Origin: an uncultured Gammaproteobacteria bacterium
GTDB lineage: Bacteria > Pseudomonadota > Gammaproteobacteria > Eutrophobiales > Eutrophobiaceae
Reading direction: 5' to 3'
Assembly: GCA_943788815.1 (NCBI GenBank)
Contig: CALSRS010000001.1
Location: 62,001 to 126,000 of the forward strand
Length of the DNA stretch: 64,000 nucleotides
Shown here: piece by piece, positions 47,648 to 58,211 of the stretch
How the letters are laid out: each line of letters starts with the position of its first letter
Numbering within the stretch: position 1 is the stretch's first letter
Notes under the pieces: model-generated
What the model was told of the DNA's origin: nothing
The model's input: the letters and a program-made list of their open reading frames with translations, nothing else
The model's database searches: none
Program-made: the position numbers and the translations under genes

Positions 47648-50600
47648 TTGCTATCATTGTCTACACACTTCATAAAGAAACTCTATAACTTTTCAATTTA
47701 CCTGATTGGTTTCATTGTTCTGATATCTGCTTTATTTGCGACCCTAATACGAGTTTTTCTGCCCGATTTTGGAATGTATAGAAGCGAAGTGGAGGTATGG
47801 GTCAGCAACTATATGGAACTACCAGTCGCTATACATTCAATTTCTGCCGAATGGGTTGGCTGGACGCCACATCTACGCCTTGAACAAATAGATTTGATGG
47901 ACAGCACAGGTACCAACCCAATTTTATTTATCGGCAATGCTCATATTAGTATTAACCTTGGCGCGTCAATTATAAATAGACAAATTATACCAGAAGAGCT
48001 TGTTGTCGCTGGACTGGACATGACTATATCAAGATTAAAAGATGGCTCAATTAATATCCAGGGGCTAGAAACAGAAAGTGATTCTGGAAGTATTGAAAGC
48101 AATAATGAGTTAGACAATTGGTTGTTAAGCCAAAATACTATTAGAATCGAAAGTGCAAATATACAGTGGCATGATATTTTACATGACCAGCCTATTCTCC
48201 CCTTAATAAATGTAAATTTAAATCTACAGTCAAACCTGGACAAAATATTTATTGATGGAAACACCAAGCTGCCATCTGAATATGGTGACGCCATGGAATT
48301 CACAATCAATGTCATCGGTGATTTGTTGTCTTCGAATTGGTCAGCTGAAGTTTTTTTAAAGACCCAAAATGTTAAACCTGAAAATTGGTACAAGCAATAT
48401 TGGCCGAGCTCTCTCTCACTTTCTGATGGTGATACTACACTCTCCCTGTGGAGCACATTTAAAGATGCACAAATAGATAATTTTCGAGGTGAATTAAAGG
48501 CGGATGATTACAATCTGTATACACAAGATAAGATTGTTGCCAAAATTATAACCCTGGATGCTGATATATCAGGAAAACACGACCCTGCTGGCAATTGGAT
48601 ATTCAATATAGATTTAAATTCGCTGGAAACAGAAAATGGCTTATGGCCATCCTCAATTTATAGCGTATCAGTCAAGTCATTAGAGGGTAAAACTCATAAG
48701 ATTATTGATATAGAATATGATTATTTAAAATTAAACGATATATTCCCCGTGCTTAGTAATTTCATTACACCCCACAAGCCATTAATTGAAAACTTAACGG
48801 GAGATTTGATTAACGGAACTGTCACATATAACTCAAACGAAAGGCCTGACAATAAACTTCATTTCGATACCACTTTCCAAAATATCACTCCTACAGTAAA
48901 TAATTTTTCCTCAACATTAACAGGCATTAGCGGCAAACTGTCTGGAGGAATTACTGAAGGAAACATTAGTTTTCATGATAACCAAGCAAGATTAAATTAT
49001 TTGGAAGGAGAAGATTTAATAAATCTAAATGGAGTTATTGAATGGGAAAAACCACTTGACACATATAAAATCCGAACGAGAGACTTCTCATTAAAGAATA
49101 ACCATATCAATGTTTCACTAGATACTAATATCTCGTGGGAACCTGAATTATTTGTTGGTTTGAATTTGACAATTTTGGATAGTGATATTATGCATGCAAT
49201 TAATTACATGCCATATACAAATTCATTTCGCGCAAGAGATTGGTTGAAGCGCTCAATAAATTCAGGCCTGCTCCGTAACTTTCAACTGGACTTTAAAGGC
49301 AAACCCAGTCAATTCCTACATGGCAATGAAATTGTTGATTTTAACGCGAAAGCAAATATTGAAAATGTGGATATGAATTTTTCAGATCGCTATCCTGAAA
49401 TCACAAATATTGATGCGAATGTTGAATTCAACGGTCTTGAAATGTTAATGAAAATAAATCATGGCCAGATTTTCGAGGCAAATATAAATTCAGCAACAGC
49501 ACGCATTCCCAATCTTTATTTAAGAGAAAAAATATTGTCTATATCAGGGACAATTGACGGCAAGCCACAGGACTTGAAATATTTTATTGACCAGAGTCCG
49601 CTAAGTAACGATACGATGATTTCAACAATCAATCATTCACTCATGCCCGAAGGGAATATCTCTTTGGCACTAGACATGTTGATACCCATTAGAAACCCTG
49701 AGCGCAAATTAAAAATAGAAGGAAATATGAATTTCCAGGACGCTTCCATTCAATCTAATGAAGTAGATCTTGTATTGTCAAAATTATCTGGAGATATCCT
49801 CTTTACAGAATCCAGCTTAACTGCAAATGACTTAGATGCTGTTTATGAAGGAGCGACAGTAACATTAGATATTTCAGGCTCCAAGTTCAACAATACTTTT
49901 CCCGCAAATATCACATTGTCAGGCAAAGCAGACAATATTTTTATTAGCAAACAGCTGAATAAATATCTGCCAAATTCATCTGAAGTCATAGAGAATATAA
50001 CGACTAAATTATCTGGCAATACTAACTGGAATGCCTCGATACTTTACAGTAAAAATTCTGACAATAATGAATTAAGACGCCAACTTATTATTAAATCTAA
50101 TTTAATCGGATTGGAATTAAATTTACCCAAGCCATTGGCCAAGAAAGGATATGAGTCTACGTCCTTATATTTCTCTAAACATCTTGGGAGTGGGAACGAC
50201 AACGACATCACATTCAGTTTAGGCAATATAAATACTACATTCGCATATAAAAACTCACCGTCTCGAGAATTGCAAAACTTAAGCATATCGACAAATCATA
50301 GTAATACACAATCATACGATGAAGCAGGAATTTATATCTCTGGCAATTACGATTCAATTGATACGGAAGAATTACTGTCTCTATTTATTCCAAACAATCT
50401 AAAAAATGATAAAAAAGCATCATTACCTGTTAATGTGGATATTAAGGCCAGCAAGCTATGGTACCTCGGGCAGTTATTCAAGGACATATCTATTAAAGGC
50501 CAAACTGATCAGAATTACGACTGGGATTATGTCCTTGATTCAGAAGCAATTAAAGGGACTTTGAAAGTAGCAAAATTTCCGAATGAAGGTACTCACGTAA

Positions 50601-51505
50601 TTGCAGATCTAGATCACCTGCTACTAACAAGCAATGATAGTGAAAATAAATCCAGTGTCGACCCTTCTCAGTTGCCGACACTTTTTGCAAATGTGAAAAA
50701 ATTTAATTACAACACGCTGGACCTTGGCACACTGTCATTAACTGCTTTACCTTCTGAAAATGGCTTGCTTATTGAAGAGTTCACTTTTAGAAAACCAAAA
50801 TTAAAAATTCAGGCTGCTGGGAAGTGGAGTAAAAATAGATACACAGGCAGCATGTCAAATTTCTTCATCAACGTTCACAGTAGTGAATTCAAAGAAATAC
50901 TAAATACATTCAAATTTGATGACAATTTTATATCAAAAGCAGAAACGAATATAATAATTGACGCTAACTGGTCTGGAGGTCCGACCGAATTTTCTCTTGC
51001 CAATTTAAACGGTACGATAAATCTGGATATTAATAAAGGTCATATGCTAGACATACAACCAGCCGCTGGTCGCTTATTTGGTTTATTAAGCTTGCAAGCA
51101 TTACCAAGGCGTATGGTTCTCGATTTCAGTGATCTATTTGGAGAAGGAATGGCATTTGACAATATAAGAGGGCTATTCAATATTAAAGAAGGAAATGCCT
51201 ATACAGACAATCTAACCATGCGAGGTCCTTCAGTAAAAGTTGATATTTCTGGCCGCGCAGGGTTATCTACACAAGATTATGATCAAACCGCAATGGTAAC
51301 ACCACAAATCTCTGACAGCCTTGCCGTCGCAAGTGGATTTCTTGGGCCTGTAGGCATTGGTCTTGGTACTGTATTATACCTTGCAGGCAATATGTTTGAA
51401 CCTCTTCAGGACAGCATAAATAAAATATTAAAAATAGAATATACAATCAAAGGTAGCTGGAGCGACCCTGTAATAGAGCGTGCTATAGTAAATAAAGATT
51501 CCTGA
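47648..51505 (+). CDS. yhdP: YhdP family AsmA-like envelope protein
   Basis: A 1285-residue protein with an N-terminal membrane anchor (FSIYLIGFIVLISALFATLI) and a long periplasmic beta-rich region matching the YhdP/TIGR02099 family: VSNYMELPVAIHSISAEWVGWTPHL near the start and DIQPAAGRLFGLLSLQALPRRM near the end. YhdP with TamB and YdbH bridges the periplasm and moves phospholipids to the outer membrane. The start is TTG at 47648, since no ATG lies near the anchor; a TTG at 47657 is also possible. It follows rng as in E. coli, but tldD is not next. Confidence 0.93.
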   Translation: MLSLSTHFIKKLYNFSIYLIGFIVLISALFATLIRVFLPDFGMYRSEVEVWVSNYMELPVAIHSISAEWVGWTPHLRLEQIDLMDSTGTNPILFIGNAHISINLGASIINRQIIPEELVVAGLDMTISRLKDGSINIQGLETESDSGSIESNNELDNWLLSQNTIRIESANIQWHDILHDQPILPLINVNLNLQSNLDKIFIDGNTKLPSEYGDAMEFTINVIGDLLSSNWSAEVFLKTQNVKPENWYKQYWPSSLSLSDGDTTLSLWSTFKDAQIDNFRGELKADDYNLYTQDKIVAKIITLDADISGKHDPAGNWIFNIDLNSLETENGLWPSSIYSVSVKSLEGKTHKIIDIEYDYLKLNDIFPVLSNFITPHKPLIENLTGDLINGTVTYNSNERPDNKLHFDTTFQNITPTVNNFSSTLTGISGKLSGGITEGNISFHDNQARLNYLEGEDLINLNGVIEWEKPLDTYKIRTRDFSLKNNHINVSLDTNISWEPELFVGLNLTILDSDIMHAINYMPYTNSFRARDWLKRSINSGLLRNFQLDFKGKPSQFLHGNEIVDFNAKANIENVDMNFSDRYPEITNIDANVEFNGLEMLMKINHGQIFEANINSATARIPNLYLREKILSISGTIDGKPQDLKYFIDQSPLSNDTMISTINHSLMPEGNISLALDMLIPIRNPERKLKIEGNMNFQDASIQSNEVDLVLSKLSGDILFTESSLTANDLDAVYEGATVTLDISGSKFNNTFPANITLSGKADNIFISKQLNKYLPNSSEVIENITTKLSGNTNWNASILYSKNSDNNELRRQLIIKSNLIGLELNLPKPLAKKGYESTSLYFSKHLGSGNDNDITFSLGNINTTFAYKNSPSRELQNLSISTNHSNTQSYDEAGIYISGNYDSIDTEELLSLFIPNNLKNDKKASLPVNVDIKASKLWYLGQLFKDISIKGQTDQNYDWDYVLDSEAIKGTLKVAKFPNEGTHVIADLDHLLLTSNDSENKSSVDPSQLPTLFANVKKFNYNTLDLGTLSLTALPSENGLLIEEFTFRKPKLKIQAAGKWSKNRYTGSMSNFFINVHSSEFKEILNTFKFDDNFISKAETNIIIDANWSGGPTEFSLANLNGTINLDINKGHMLDIQPAAGRLFGLLSLQALPRRMVLDFSDLFGEGMAFDNIRGLFNIKEGNAYTDNLTMRGPSVKVDISGRAGLSTQDYDQTAMVTPQISDSLAVASGFLGPVGIGLGTVLYLAGNMFEPLQDSINKILKIEYTIKGSWSDPVIERAIVNKDS

Positions 51506-51514
51506 TTACTGATC

Positions 51515-51970
51515 ATGATGGAATGGAAACCACATATTACCGTCGCTGCTGTCATATGTAGAGAAAAAAAATACCTGTTTGTCGAAGAAAAGATCAATAA
51601 CAATATTGTTATTAATCAACCTGCGGGGCATCTTGAAGAAGGTGAATCACTTAGTCATGCAATCATACGTGAAGTACATGAAGAAACCGGCGGGCACTTT
51701 TCACCTTCCGGACTTGTCGGAATCTACCATTATTGGAATAACGCCGAAAAAATAACTTATATCAGATTCTGTTTTCATGGCGAATGTTTAAACTTTGACA
51801 CCAATGCAAAACTAGACAAAGAAATAATAAAAGTCATTTGGCTGACAAAAGAAGAATTAAAAAATCCAGCGTATTACAAAAGAAGTCCAATAGTCACCCA
51901 ATGCCTTGATGATTATGAAGCAGGAAATCTACTTCCCCTGGAATTAATAAAATCTAATTTTGCTTATTAA
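51515..51970 (+). CDS. nudJ: Nudix hydrolase, NudJ type
   Basis: A 151-residue Nudix enzyme with the full Nudix box GHLEEGESLSHAIIREVHEE followed by TG. The N-terminus (WKPHITVAAVI) and the C-terminal QCLDDYEAGNLLPLELI match NudJ. E. coli NudJ hydrolyses nucleoside di- and triphosphates and hydroxymethylpyrimidine pyrophosphate. Location beside mnmA is conserved in gammaproteobacteria. An ATG three bases further on (51518) is equally possible. Confidence 0.9.
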   Translation: MMEWKPHITVAAVICREKKYLFVEEKINNNIVINQPAGHLEEGESLSHAIIREVHEETGGHFSPSGLVGIYHYWNNAEKITYIRFCFHGECLNFDTNAKLDKEIIKVIWLTKEELKNPAYYKRSPIVTQCLDDYEAGNLLPLELIKSNFAY

Positions 51971-51980
51971 ATAATAGAAA

Positions 51981-53060
51981 ATGAAAGTAATAATTGGCAT
52001 GTCAGGAGGAGTGGATTCATCAGTTTCAGCATTTTTATTGAAACAACAGGGATATGATGTCGAGGCCTTGTTCATGAAAAATTGGAATGAGACTGAAAAT
52101 GATGATAATTGCGTCTGGGAAAAGGATGTGGAAGACGCATTAAATGTATGTGAAAAACTTAAAATACCAATTAATACGATAGATTTATCTGAGGACTATT
52201 GGGGCCAGGTATTTACTTCCATGATTAAGGACTTTGAAGCCGGCCTTACACCTAACCCTGACATCTTATGTAACCAGGAAATAAAATTCACTGCATTTAT
52301 GAAACATGCGATAAATCTTGGTGCAGAAAAAATTGCGACTGGACATTATGCAAGAATTCAAGAGAGCAACAACAGTTTTACGCTAAAAAAAGGAGCGGAT
52401 AATAATAAAGATCAATCTTATTTTTTGTGCCGTTTAACGCAACAACAATTATCACGCGCTATTTTTCCTATTGGAGATATGAATAAGGATACAGTAAGAC
52501 AAATTGCAAAAGATATTGGCTTCTCTATACATAACAAAAAAGATAGCACAGGAATTTGTTTTATTGGCGAACGCCCCTTTAAAGAATTCCTCTCCAAATA
52601 CATTCCTGTAAAACCTGGACTTATAAAAACATTGGAAGGCTTAGTGTTGGGACAACATGACGGGGTTTATTTTTACACCATTGGACAACGCCACGGACTG
52701 GGAATAGGAGGTATGCAAGGAGGGTCAAATGCTCCATGGTATGTAGTAAATAAAGATATCTCCTCAAATACCTTGTATGTAATTCAAGGCAACAAAAGCC
52801 CTGAATTATATAGTTCAGGACTTACCGCCAGAAATGTGCACTGGATAGAAAATAACACCCCGAAATACCCCGTTGAATGTGCTGCCAAAACGAGATATCG
52901 GCAACCAGATCAGACTTGCCTGATAACTATGCAAATTGATAATTCAATTCAAGTGCTATTTGACACCCCTCAAAAAGCAATCGCCCCAGGACAATATGTC
53001 GTTTTTTATGACCATGATAGATGCCTGGGGGGCGGGATAATCACATCCGCCTTAAATTAA
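51981..53060 (+). CDS. mnmA: tRNA-specific 2-thiouridylase
   Basis: A 359-residue enzyme that puts sulphur on U34 of tRNA Lys, Glu and Gln. The PP-loop SGGVDSSV is at the N-terminus, the first catalytic cysteine is in NPDILCNQEIKF and the second in STGICFIGE, and the C-terminal beta-barrel carries GQYVVFYDHDRCLGGGII. It starts 10 bases after nudJ. Confidence 0.97.
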   Translation: MKVIIGMSGGVDSSVSAFLLKQQGYDVEALFMKNWNETENDDNCVWEKDVEDALNVCEKLKIPINTIDLSEDYWGQVFTSMIKDFEAGLTPNPDILCNQEIKFTAFMKHAINLGAEKIATGHYARIQESNNSFTLKKGADNNKDQSYFLCRLTQQQLSRAIFPIGDMNKDTVRQIAKDIGFSIHNKKDSTGICFIGERPFKEFLSKYIPVKPGLIKTLEGLVLGQHDGVYFYTIGQRHGLGIGGMQGGSNAPWYVVNKDISSNTLYVIQGNKSPELYSSGLTARNVHWIENNTPKYPVECAAKTRYRQPDQTCLITMQIDNSIQVLFDTPQKAIAPGQYVVFYDHDRCLGGGIITSALN

Positions 53061-53155
53061 TCTAAAACAATATTACAATATAATCTGTCTTCTTTTAGCT
53101 AAATAAAGCATAATATGCGTCGTTTCTTTTCAATAAAAAGTTGGAGTGTTTTTTA

Positions 53156-55828
53156 ATGAGTAATAGTTTTAATTCGAAATCCACATTGGATGTTAATGGA
53201 GAAAAGTTTCAATATCATTCACTAGAATCTCTTAAAAATATTGGAGATATCTCGACCCTGCCATTCTCACTAAAGATACTACTTGAAAATCTTCTAAGGC
53301 ATGAAGACGGTGAAAATATCACCAGGGATGATATTCAGGCAATGGTTAATTGGGATCCAACTGCAATACCTGAAATAGAAATCGCATTTACACCCGCGCG
53401 TGTTTTGATGCAAGATTTCACAGGCGTCCCGGCTGTTGTCGACCTTGCCGCAATGCGTGATGCCATGAAATCGCTTGGCGGTGACCCAGATAAAATCAAC
53501 CCACTCTCACCTGCCGAACTTGTTATAGACCATTCTGTTCAAGTGGATGTTTATGGCTCAGTAGATGCACTAGAAAGAAATGCTTCAATTGAATTTGACA
53601 GAAATAAAGAACGATATGAATTTCTAAGATGGGGGCAAACAGCATTTTCAAACTTCAAGGTTGTGCCACCTGACACAGGTATAGTTCATCAGGTTAATCT
53701 GGAATATCTAGCTCGAACAATATTCACAAGAGAAATTAATGGTGAAGTATATGCCTATCCGGACACACTGGTAGGAACCGATTCTCATACCACGATGATA
53801 AATGGCCTTGGAGTATTGGGTTGGGGTGTGGGAGGTATAGAAGCTGAAGCCGCCATGTTAGGTCAGCCAATAACCATGTTGATACCTCACGTGGTCGGAT
53901 TCAAGTTAACAGGAAATATAACTGAAGGGGTAACGGCAACCGACCTGGTTTTAACTGTAGTAGAAATGCTAAGAGAAAAAGGCGTCGTTGGAAAATTTGT
54001 TGAATTTTTTGGACCAGGTCTTGATAATTTACCACTTGCTGACAGGGCTACGATTGCAAATATGGCACCAGAATATGGTGCGACCTGTGGCATTTTCCCT
54101 ATTGATCTTGAAACCCTTAATTATTTGAAATTATCTGGAAGACCAGACCAACAAATAGCAGTAGTTGAATCCTATGCTCGCAAACAAGGATTATGGAGAG
54201 ACGAAAATAGCATTGATGCAAGATATTCAGATCTCCTGGAGCTGGATATGTCTACAGTCGTGCCCAGTATTGCCGGCCCCAAACGACCTCAGGATCGTAT
54301 TGAGTTATCCAGCGCAAAAGAATCTGTTCAATCACATCTTAAAGAAATGAGTCCATCCGGCCCTTCTTCTGATGGTAGCACCAAGGTCAAACTGGATGGC
54401 CATGAAGAATTTGAATTGACTGATGGTGATATTGTCATCGCCGCAATTACTTCATGCACAAACACTTCTAATCCAGCAGTTATGATTGGAGCAGGTCTAT
54501 TAGCAAAAAATGCAGCCGAAAAGGGTTTGAATGTGAAACCATGGGTAAAGACCAGCCTTGCCCCAGGTTCATTAGTTGTCACAAACTACCTGGAGAAAGC
54601 CGGTTTGATAAATTATCTGAATAATCTAGGTTTCAATGTTGTTGGATATGGCTGTACTACTTGTATAGGCAATTCCGGACCGTTAAAAGAACCTATCAGC
54701 AATGCTATTAAGAAATCTAACGTGATAGCCTGTTCAGTACTTTCTGGCAACAGAAATTTTGAAGGCCGAGTACATGCGGAAGTTAAGATGAATTTTCTTG
54801 CATCACCACCACTGGTTGTCGCTTATGCTATTGCTGGCACGATGAATATTGATTTAACTTCAGATCCGATTGGATATGATAATGACGGAAATGATGTTTA
54901 TATGAAGGATATTTGGCCCACCCAACGACAAATTGCCGATATCATCGCAAGTTCAATTGATTCAAATATGTTCAAGGACAGCTATGAAAAGGTTTTTACT
55001 GGGGACGCCCGCTGGACGAGCTTGTCAGTACCAGACTCAAATCTTTATAAGTGGAATGATAATTCCACTTATATTCAAAATCCGCCATATTTTAATGGGA
55101 TGTCTAAACAAGCTGAGCCACCAAAACCTGTAGATAAGGCAAGAGTCCTGGCTCTTCTTGGCGATAGTATTACAACAGATCATATATCTCCTGCCGGTGC
55201 AATTAAGTCAGACAGCCCTGCAGGAAAGTACCTTATTGATAATGGCGTAGACCCGGTAGACTTTAATTCCTATGGATCCAGAAGAGGAAATCATGAAGTC
55301 ATGATGAGAGGGACCTTCGCAAATATTAGACTTAAAAACATCATGGCAAATGGCAAGGAGGGTAACTGGACAGTACACCAACCCAGTAATAATCTAATGT
55401 CGATTTATGATGCGGCCATGCAATATCAGAAAGAATCTGTTCCTCTTGTAATCATTGCGGGCAAGGAATACGGCACTGGTTCATCTCGTGACTGGGCAGC
55501 GAAAGGCACTAACCTTTTAGGAATTCGAGCAGTTATTGCTGAAAGCTTTGAACGTATACACAGATCTAACCTGGTTGGAATGGGCGTGCTGCCATTAACT
55601 TTCAAAGCTGGTGAAAATGCTGATAAATTTAATCTAAATGGCTCGGAAATAATATCTATTAATCATATTAATTCTGGTGACAAGGAAGCCACAGTAATTG
55701 TAAATCCAGGAGCGAGCAATGTATATTCATTTAATGTCATAGTCCGCGTTGATACACCTAAGGAGTGGGAATACTATAATAATGGAGGCATTTTACATTA
55801 TGTTCTTAGACAACTTGCAGGCGAGTAA
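53156..55828 (+). CDS. acnA: Aconitate hydratase A
   Basis: An 890-residue TCA-cycle enzyme. The 4Fe-4S cysteines are in [10 protein letters not shown] and [13 protein letters not shown], the substrate-binding serine/arginine region is in [14 protein letters not shown], and [11 protein letters not shown]-type pattern is present ([16 protein letters not shown]). The ATG at 53156 was chosen because GGAG lies nine bases upstream and the protein then starts MSNSFNSKS; an in-frame TTG at 53141 is unlikely. It belongs to the AcnA/IRP1 type, which is more oxidant-resistant than AcnB. Confidence 0.97.
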   Translation: MSNSFNSKSTLDVNGEKFQYHSLESLKNIGDISTLPFSLKILLENLLRHEDGENITRDDIQAMVNWDPTAIPEIEIAFTPARVLMQDFTGVPAVVDLAAMRDAMKSLGGDPDKINPLSPAELVIDHSVQVDVYGSVDALERNASIEFDRNKERYEFLRWGQTAFSNFKVVPPDTGIVHQVNLEYLARTIFTREINGEVYAYPDTLVGTDSHTTMINGLGVLGWGVGGIEAEAAMLGQPITMLIPHVVGFKLTGNITEGVTATDLVLTVVEMLREKGVVGKFVEFFGPGLDNLPLADRATIANMAPEYGATCGIFPIDLETLNYLKLSGRPDQQIAVVESYARKQGLWRDENSIDARYSDLLELDMSTVVPSIAGPKRPQDRIELSSAKESVQSHLKEMSPSGPSSDGSTKVKLDGHEEFELTDGDIVIAAITSCTNTSNPAVMIGAGLLAKNAAEKGLNVKPWVKTSLAPGSLVVTNYLEKAGLINYLNNLGFNVVGYGCTTCIGNSGPLKEPISNAIKKSNVIACSVLSGNRNFEGRVHAEVKMNFLASPPLVVAYAIAGTMNIDLTSDPIGYDNDGNDVYMKDIWPTQRQIADIIASSIDSNMFKDSYEKVFTGDARWTSLSVPDSNLYKWNDNSTYIQNPPYFNGMSKQAEPPKPVDKARVLALLGDSITTDHISPAGAIKSDSPAGKYLIDNGVDPVDFNSYGSRRGNHEVMMRGTFANIRLKNIMANGKEGNWTVHQPSNNLMSIYDAAMQYQKESVPLVIIAGKEYGTGSSRDWAAKGTNLLGIRAVIAESFERIHRSNLVGMGVLPLTFKAGENADKFNLNGSEIISINHINSGDKEATVIVNPGASNVYSFNVIVRVDTPKEWEYYNNGGILHYVLRQLAGE

Positions 55829-55841
55829 TATTAGGATTTAA

Positions 55842-56321
55842 TTAGTGTATGTTTTTTTCTGATGGAGAATTTTCTATTAACTTCCATCCCGACTGTGAGC
55901 AGCCTTGTGCCAGAAGATTATAGAACATAAACAACAAGGTTTTATTTAGGTTAAGATTTATTCCCTTACCTTTTTCGGGTAGTATCTCAAGTGCCAAAAC
56001 GCCCTCTTCTGTTGATTTATAGTTAATTTTACTAGCAAGAAATCCTGCTTCCCCCAGAGGATAATTAATTATCTTCTCCTCTTCATAAGGTTTTTCCATT
56101 GCTCCCTGCTTAAATAATTTTTTTGTCTCAGGTGTTGAAGCCAAAGTTGGAATACCACCGTGCTTGTCAATTTCCTTGCTCAACAATTCTACTAATAAGC
56201 CTGTAAATCGTCTAGTTAACCAGACTCTGTATTCATCGCCAGCCTGAGTATTCATTCTTAGCATCAATCTGTCTTCTGCTGCCACATAATTCATATTCAA
56301 CTGATGTAACTGGTCTGTCAT
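55842..56321 (-). CDS. Conserved protein of unknown function
   Basis: A 159-residue soluble protein, without signal peptide or membrane segment. The first part, LNMNYVAAEDRLMLRMNTQ...EYRVWLTRRFTGLLVELL, reads like a beta-strand-rich domain followed by a helix and resembles short proteins I have seen as hypotheticals in gammaproteobacteria; I cannot name a family. It lies 42 bases downstream of the interrupted receiver gene on the same strand and may be its partner. It ends 13 bases from the convergent acnA. Confidence 0.7.
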   Translation of the reverse strand: MTDQLHQLNMNYVAAEDRLMLRMNTQAGDEYRVWLTRRFTGLLVELLSKEIDKHGGIPTLASTPETKKLFKQGAMEKPYEEEKIINYPLGEAGFLASKINYKSTEEGVLALEILPEKGKGINLNLNKTLLFMFYNLLAQGCSQSGWKLIENSPSEKNIH

Positions 56322-56363
56322 AACAAAATATTATTTTTATTTATTAAGTTAATTGATTAAATT

Positions 56364-56726
56364 TTATTGGAATTCTAATAACTTATACACCGCTGATTCA
56401 AGGCCACTCATTTCCATGGTTTTAATGACATAGTCATTACACCCAAGTTCCATAGCCCTCTTTTTATCATCTGGCGACTCTGATGCGGTAAGAACAATAA
56501 TAGGATTCTCAAACCCATTTTTTCGAAGTGATGCTATTGCAGTAAATCCATCCATGTCCGGCATGTTCAAATCCATAATTACCAGATCGGGAGGTGACTC
56601 CTAGCAAAAATTAATGGCATCTTTACCATTTTTTGCTTTATTAAATTGATAACCTAGTTTAGATAGAATAAGTTCAACTAATTCTATGATATCCTCATTA
56701 TCATCTGTTAATAATACTGTTTTCAT
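56364..56726 (-). pseudogene. CheY-like response regulator receiver, interrupted by an in-frame TAG
   Basis: A single receiver domain of 120 codons. Codons 1-41 start MKTVLLTDDNEDIIELVELI (acidic pair at 8-9). Codon 42 is TAG (56603-56601). The same frame then continues ESPPDLVIMDLNMPDMDG (phospho-acceptor Asp52), IIVLTASE and NDYVIK (conserved Lys). CAG to TAG is one change, and a glutamine there would be unremarkable. The domain has no output module. Either the gene is a recent pseudogene or the base is an error; a restart at the internal ATG would miss the acidic pocket. Confidence 0.82.
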
Positions 56727-56801
56727 AATCACCTCCATTCCAGAAAAGACTTATCATTAAGAATGATTATACGAGCGAACCCCATCTTATGGCATTATCT
56801 T

Positions 56802-57758
56802 TCAAAAATGTAAATATCCCAAACTATTTAAAAATTCATCGCTTAAATCATATTTGCTGTTCCAGACAATACCAGGCGTTTCTTTTATAGTCCCAATTCT
56901 GGTAATTTCACAATTAAATTCTTTTCTTATATTATCAATCTCCACTGAAAACTTATTATTTAATGTAAAACATAGCTCATAATCATCTCCACTGAGCATG
57001 CCTAGTGATAGTCTTAGGTCACTATCCACATCGTTTAATTTGTTATAAAAAGGAATTTGTTCGATTTCAATTTCAGCTCCAGCCATACTTGCAGATAGAA
57101 GATGTGAAAGATCTGATTTCAAACCATCAGAGATATCTATACAAGCCGTTGCCTTATTTCTAAGAGAAATGCCAATATCAAGACGCGGCTCAGGCCTATT
57201 CAAACGCTGTAGACACAATTTATCTATATTGTCATTGCCTTCGTTTAGCATATGCAAACCGTATGCCGCCATACCAAGTTTCCCGGTTACATAGATTGTA
57301 TCTCCCGGCATCGCACCGGAGCGCATAATTTGCTGCCCTTTAGGCACAACACCAAATATTTGCACTGTAATTGATAATGGCCCTCGAGACACATCACCGC
57401 CTATCAATTCAATTGAATACTTATTTGCAATAGAAAAAAATCCATTTGCAAAATCCTCTAACCATTTATCATCATTGTGTTCTAGAGTAATCGCCAAGGT
57501 GACATATAGTGGTTCAGCACCCATTGCTGCCATATCACTTATATTTACAGCAAGTGATTTATAAGCAATATCAAATGGCTTTGTTATTTTTGGAAAATGC
57601 ACTCCTGAAACAAGAGTATCTGTTGATACCGCCATAAATTTATCTGACGGCATTTCAACAATAGCGGCATCATCACCTATCCCCGCTATAATTGAAGTGT
57701 TGTGCTTATATTTTTTCTTAAAGTATTGACTAATTATGTCAAATTCAGACAAAGCCAT
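56802..57758 (-). CDS. thiL: Thiamine-monophosphate kinase
   Basis: A 318-residue ATP-dependent kinase making thiamine pyrophosphate. It has GIGDDAAIVEMPSDKFM, the metal-binding DMAAMGAEPLYVTLAI, GGDVSRGPLSITVQIFG and CIDISDGLKSDLSHLL, all ThiL hallmarks. It is the last intact gene of the riboflavin/nusB run, starting 11 bases after nusB. The usual pgpA is not next to it. Confidence 0.95.
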   Translation of the reverse strand: MALSEFDIISQYFKKKYKHNTSIIAGIGDDAAIVEMPSDKFMAVSTDTLVSGVHFPKITKPFDIAYKSLAVNISDMAAMGAEPLYVTLAITLEHNDDKWLEDFANGFFSIANKYSIELIGGDVSRGPLSITVQIFGVVPKGQQIMRSGAMPGDTIYVTGKLGMAAYGLHMLNEGNDNIDKLCLQRLNRPEPRLDIGISLRNKATACIDISDGLKSDLSHLLSASMAGAEIEIEQIPFYNKLNDVDSDLRLSLGMLSGDDYELCFTLNNKFSVEIDNIRKEFNCEITRIGTIKETPGIVWNSKYDLSDEFLNSLGYLHF

Positions 57759-57769
57759 ATTTACTTTTC

Positions 57770-58210
57770 TTATTTTTCCGCTGATTTACGTATTATTTTC
57801 GTCAGTTTATCCATAACGCCATTTATGTATTTATGCGATTCCTCTGCACCAAAGAGTTTTGCGAGTTCAATTGATTCATTAATAATGACTTTTTCAGGAA
57901 TGTCTTTTAAGAATAATAGCTCATAAGTTCCCAGGTGTAATATGGCACACTCAACTGGGTCAAGTTCAGATTCGGGTCGATCCAAGATTTGAATTAATAC
58001 TGATTTAATACTTTCTGATTCATTTATAATCCCGGCCAGTACGCTCTCAAAATATTCTAAATCGGCATTTTGAAGCTCATTTCTATCATTTTTGAACTCA
58101 TGTATTATCTCCGACACCGGTTGCTTATTTAATAACCATTGATAATAAGCTTGAATAATATTTCGACGCGACCTGATCCTTGCCTTTTTAGAATACAAAA
58201 CCTCTTTCAT
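57770..58210 (-). CDS. nusB: Transcription antitermination factor NusB
   Basis: A 146-residue all-helical RNA-binding protein that works with NusE in rRNA antitermination. Family features: KARIRSRRNIIQAYYQWLLN, ECAILHLGTYELLFLKDIPEKVIINESIELAKLFGAEESHKYINGVMD. The ATG at 58210 lies one base after the ribH stop; an in-frame TTG at 58225 would extend into ribH. Confidence 0.96.
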   Translation of the reverse strand: MKEVLYSKKARIRSRRNIIQAYYQWLLNKQPVSEIIHEFKNDRNELQNADLEYFESVLAGIINESESIKSVLIQILDRPESELDPVECAILHLGTYELLFLKDIPEKVIINESIELAKLFGAEESHKYINGVMDKLTKIIRKSAEK

Positions 58211-58211
58211 C

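Noticed and set aside
47941-48456. 171-codon minus-strand frame inside yhdP
   Set aside because: Antisense shadow of a well-supported family member.
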